A stretch of 64,000 bases of DNA. Origin: Sodiomyces alkalinus F11 (lineage: Eukaryota; Ascomycota; Sordariomycetes; Glomerellales; Plectosphaerellaceae). A model generated the notes under the pieces. It searched no databases. It saw nothing but the letters and a program-made list of their open reading frames with translations, and was not told the origin of the DNA. The stretch is from the NCBI RefSeq assembly GCF_003711515.1, contig NW_021167082.1, positions 528,923 through 592,922 on the forward strand. Reading direction: 5' to 3'. This document shows, one piece after another, positions 61,878-64,000 of the stretch (its first letter is position 1; the number at the start of each line of letters is the position of its first letter). Position numbers and translations under genes: made by a program.

Positions 61878-63117
61878 TCACGCATACCTCGACTGGGAAT
61901 ACCCGGACACCGGCGTATTCTGCAGGCTATTCATGCCGGAACGCGCAGGGGACGCACCATCGAGCTCGGAATACATGTTGGGCGCCTCGTGGATCTGTGT
62001 TTTGCCTCCTCCGGTTCGCAACTGCTCCGCCGCCCAGGCCAACAATGCGTCCTTCTCGGCCGCGCTCATGGCCGTCACCGCGCTGTGCGCGAACCCAGAG
62101 TGCGCCGACGGGCTGCTGCCGGCTGCTGCTGCTGCTCCGTCGCCTCCTCCCTTGGGATTATTACCGGCGGCCAGCTCGGCCCTGTCGCTGTCGCCGCCTT
62201 GTGACGGGTAGACGTTGGCGCTGGCGCGTCTCCGGCGCCACCAGAGGAAGGCGAGGCCGGCTAGGAGGGCTACGACGCCGAGGGTTGCGCCGACGGCTAT
62301 TCCGGCAGCGGCGCCTGCGGTGAGGCCTTCCGAAGAGGAGGAGGAAGGGGAGGACGAGGGGGTGGAGGAGGTGGAGGGTTCGTCGACTGGGGCGGTTGGG
62401 ATTGGGGTGGTGGAGGCGCTGGTGGAGTCTGAGGTTGGTACAGCGTCCGATGATGTCGCTGCGCTTACATCGGTTGAGGAGCTTGGTGTTGGTGATGAGA
62501 CTAGTGAGGAGGTTTCCTGGATGAAAAAGGGGTCAGTCTCATTCCAACACGTATCTACCATGGCAAAAAAAAAGGGACAAAAAAAAGGGGCAAAAAAGGC
62601 CACTTACCCCGGCATAGATGGTAGACCACGCGCCATCATTCACATCCCTCGCGCTCGAGAAGATCCAATGCTGGGCCGGATGCTCGGCGTCCGACGTCTC
62701 CCCCTCAATCCGATCATTCAAGAACAAGTTGGACCCCGGGTGCACGTCGAGCACGGTATCGGTCCCGTTGGCGAGGTTGGAGATCTTGTAGCCGCCGTCG
62801 CCCCAGTCCTCGATGTACCACTTGTGCGAGTCGTGGAGCGAGGCGCGCTGGAGGCAGGCCACGGTGCGGGAGGAGGCCACCTCGTCCGGGTCGTGGCAGG
62901 CGGCGAGGTGGTTCCCGACGCCGGAGCTGCTGAGGCGCATGATGTAGCGGCCCGGCTCGTCGTCGACGGGCTGCATCTGCCATCGCTGGTCGACGATGGG
63001 GAAGACGCGGAGGCCCCCGTTTGTGGTTTGCAGGGTGTGGGAGAGCCGGGTGCCGACTTCGTCTACCCGTTCTTCGGAGATGTGGTACCACACGTTTGGA
63101 TCGAACTCGGCTGGCAT
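61878..63117 (-). CDS. R-type-lectin domain single-pass membrane protein
   Basis: Two exons, complement(61878..62516, 62608..63117), 382 residues. The intron has a GTAAGT donor and CATCCAG acceptor, in phase 0. The N-terminal 165 residues read as an R-type (ricin-B-like fold) lectin beta-trefoil, with Q-x-W-like strands RWQMQPV, HKWYIEDW and QHWIFS and the GYKISNLANGTDTVLDV repeat. A Ser/Thr/Pro-rich stalk, probably O-glycosylated, follows, then one membrane helix (GIAVGATLGVVALLAGLAFL) with WWRRRRA behind it, and a cytosolic tail of about 110 residues rich in Ala/Gly/Ser. There is no cleavable signal peptide before the lectin. The positive-inside rule places the lectin outside the cell, so the protein would be a reverse signal-anchor type. 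It could act as a wall or glycan sensor; no toxin module is present. The start at 63,117 is the first ATG. Confidence 0.75.
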
Positions 63118-64000
63118 GATGAATGTGCCGATGGTGAGTGCTGGGTGAGTGGGTGAAGTTTGGGTCGGGAGACCTAGGTAGCTGCTAGAACGGCAGCAGT
63201 GGGCGAAAGAAAGTAATTAATTGTTCTTTCCACGGCGAATGTCCGTCCCGTCGTAGACCTCTGCTCTTCCTCAGATGCTGATCTTCCTTGCACACCTCAG
63301 TTGGCCCCAGGTGGTAGTGATTAGAACGGATAGATAGATACCCGTCTGTCAAACCGCCGTCGTGGTCTCGTTGTCGTGATAGCCAACCAACCCCGTTCTC
63401 AAGTGTCGACGACTTTTTTGTCGAAAAAAAGAAGGAAAAGATCGGTGTCACAGCATGAATCTCAGAGGGGGGCAGGCAGTGAGTGCATTGCTCATCGGGC
63501 CCCAGCCAGGCCGATTTTGGCGGACGGGTTCCATCGCGGAAGAAACCGAAGTGGATATATGTAGCATCTCTGGGCGTGGCTCTGGCGGTGTTCCAGAGCG
63601 GCAGTGTCTCCTTAGTCGGCGATGGTCCCCCCGCGGCGACCCCCCTGTCCGAAGGATCCGCCATGCTGAAACCGAACAGGGGGACACCTGGTGCCGGTCA
63701 GTTCTCTGGTGGGTTTCGACGGTTGATTGGGTTCTCATTGGCTCACTTTACGGGCTTTGGTAGGTATCTGTGCCTACTGAAGTGGAAGGATGGTCGTGAC
63801 ACGCGAAGCTTGAGCACTCTCCTCCACTCGTCTGGTGGTCTGGTGGTCTGGTGGGATAACTGGTCCTTTGCTGGTCGATGAGCGACGCAAGAGACGCCAA
63901 ATTCGACGCCAAGGTATCCTTCGAATTAATCATTAGCCCTCGCCCGTTTCACTCACGCATTCTGCGAATAAGAGCTTTCAGCCCTGGCGGCTATCAACCC
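63118..64000. other. Terminal intergenic stretch
   Basis: Promoter and leader of the lectin membrane protein on the left. Open frames on both strands at 63,185-63,933 overlap one another and show no domain, signal peptide or splice pattern. Nothing else is recognised. Confidence 0.5.

Noticed and set aside
63185..63664. 159-codon minus-strand frame at the right end
   Set aside because: No domain, overlaps other open frames on both strands, low likelihood as a gene.
1..64000. tRNA, rRNA or CRISPR loci
   Set aside because: No cloverleaf B-box with matching arms, no rRNA stretches and no direct-repeat/spacer arrays were seen; CRISPR is not expected in a fungus.

Overview
The window looks like chromosomal DNA of a filamentous ascomycete (Pezizomycotina, most likely a Sordariomycete). 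The genes carry short introns of about 40-120 bp with GTRNGT-type donors. The protein families are typical of moulds: HET domain, AA11 LPMO, JEN-type transporter, DUF1688, GPI-anchored GH17. The left 14.5 kb carries the footprint of repeat-induced point mutation (RIP).

Layout. (1) 1-14,490 is a repeat block with almost no CpA or TpG dinucleotides and very many TpA. It has no intact genes. Reading through the C-to-T and G-to-A changes shows relics of a Ty3/Gypsy retrotransposon (RT, RNase H, integrase, GPY/F module), a Cys-rich fungal repeat protein on the minus strand, a Ulp1-like cysteine protease and the zinc-knuckle end of a Tad-like LINE. A short unmutated island at about 9,865-9,990 separates two of these units. 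(2) 14,500-32,900 is an accessory region: a JEN-type monocarboxylate transporter, a deleted HET gene, a PEP-mutase-family protein, a CAP/PR-1 protein, a P450, a GH2 glycosidase, a bZIP factor, a DUF4743/Nudix protein, an AA11 LPMO and a decayed GMC oxidoreductase. (3) 33,370-43,011 is a housekeeping block: a p47/Shp1 UBX protein, the Rag GTPase Gtr1, outer-membrane Mim1, inner-membrane Oxa1, and the uracil-catabolism protein Urc4. (4) 43,012-47,007 is about 4 kb without a recognisable gene. (5) 47,008-52,017 holds an RpiB/LacAB-type sugar-phosphate isomerase, a divergent dihydroxyacetone-kinase-family kinase and a triose-phosphate-isomerase paralogue. (6) 52,339-63,117 holds a GPI-anchored GH17 glucanase, a DUF1308-like protein, an MFS hexose-type transporter and an R-type-lectin single-pass membrane protein.

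The most interesting system is region 5. Kinase + TIM-like + RpiB-like is the enzyme set that turns L-erythrulose into D-erythrose-4-phosphate in the erythritol cluster of Yarrowia lipolytica (EYK1, EYI1, EYI2) and in bacterial erythritol loci (eryH, eryI). The isomerase and kinase share a 1.2 kb divergent promoter and the TIM paralogue follows the kinase. No polyol dehydrogenase or dedicated regulator was found beside them, so this is a three-gene core and its substrate is an inference.

Exon boundaries were placed by hand from splice consensus and reading-frame continuity. Domain calls come from motif recognition, not searches.
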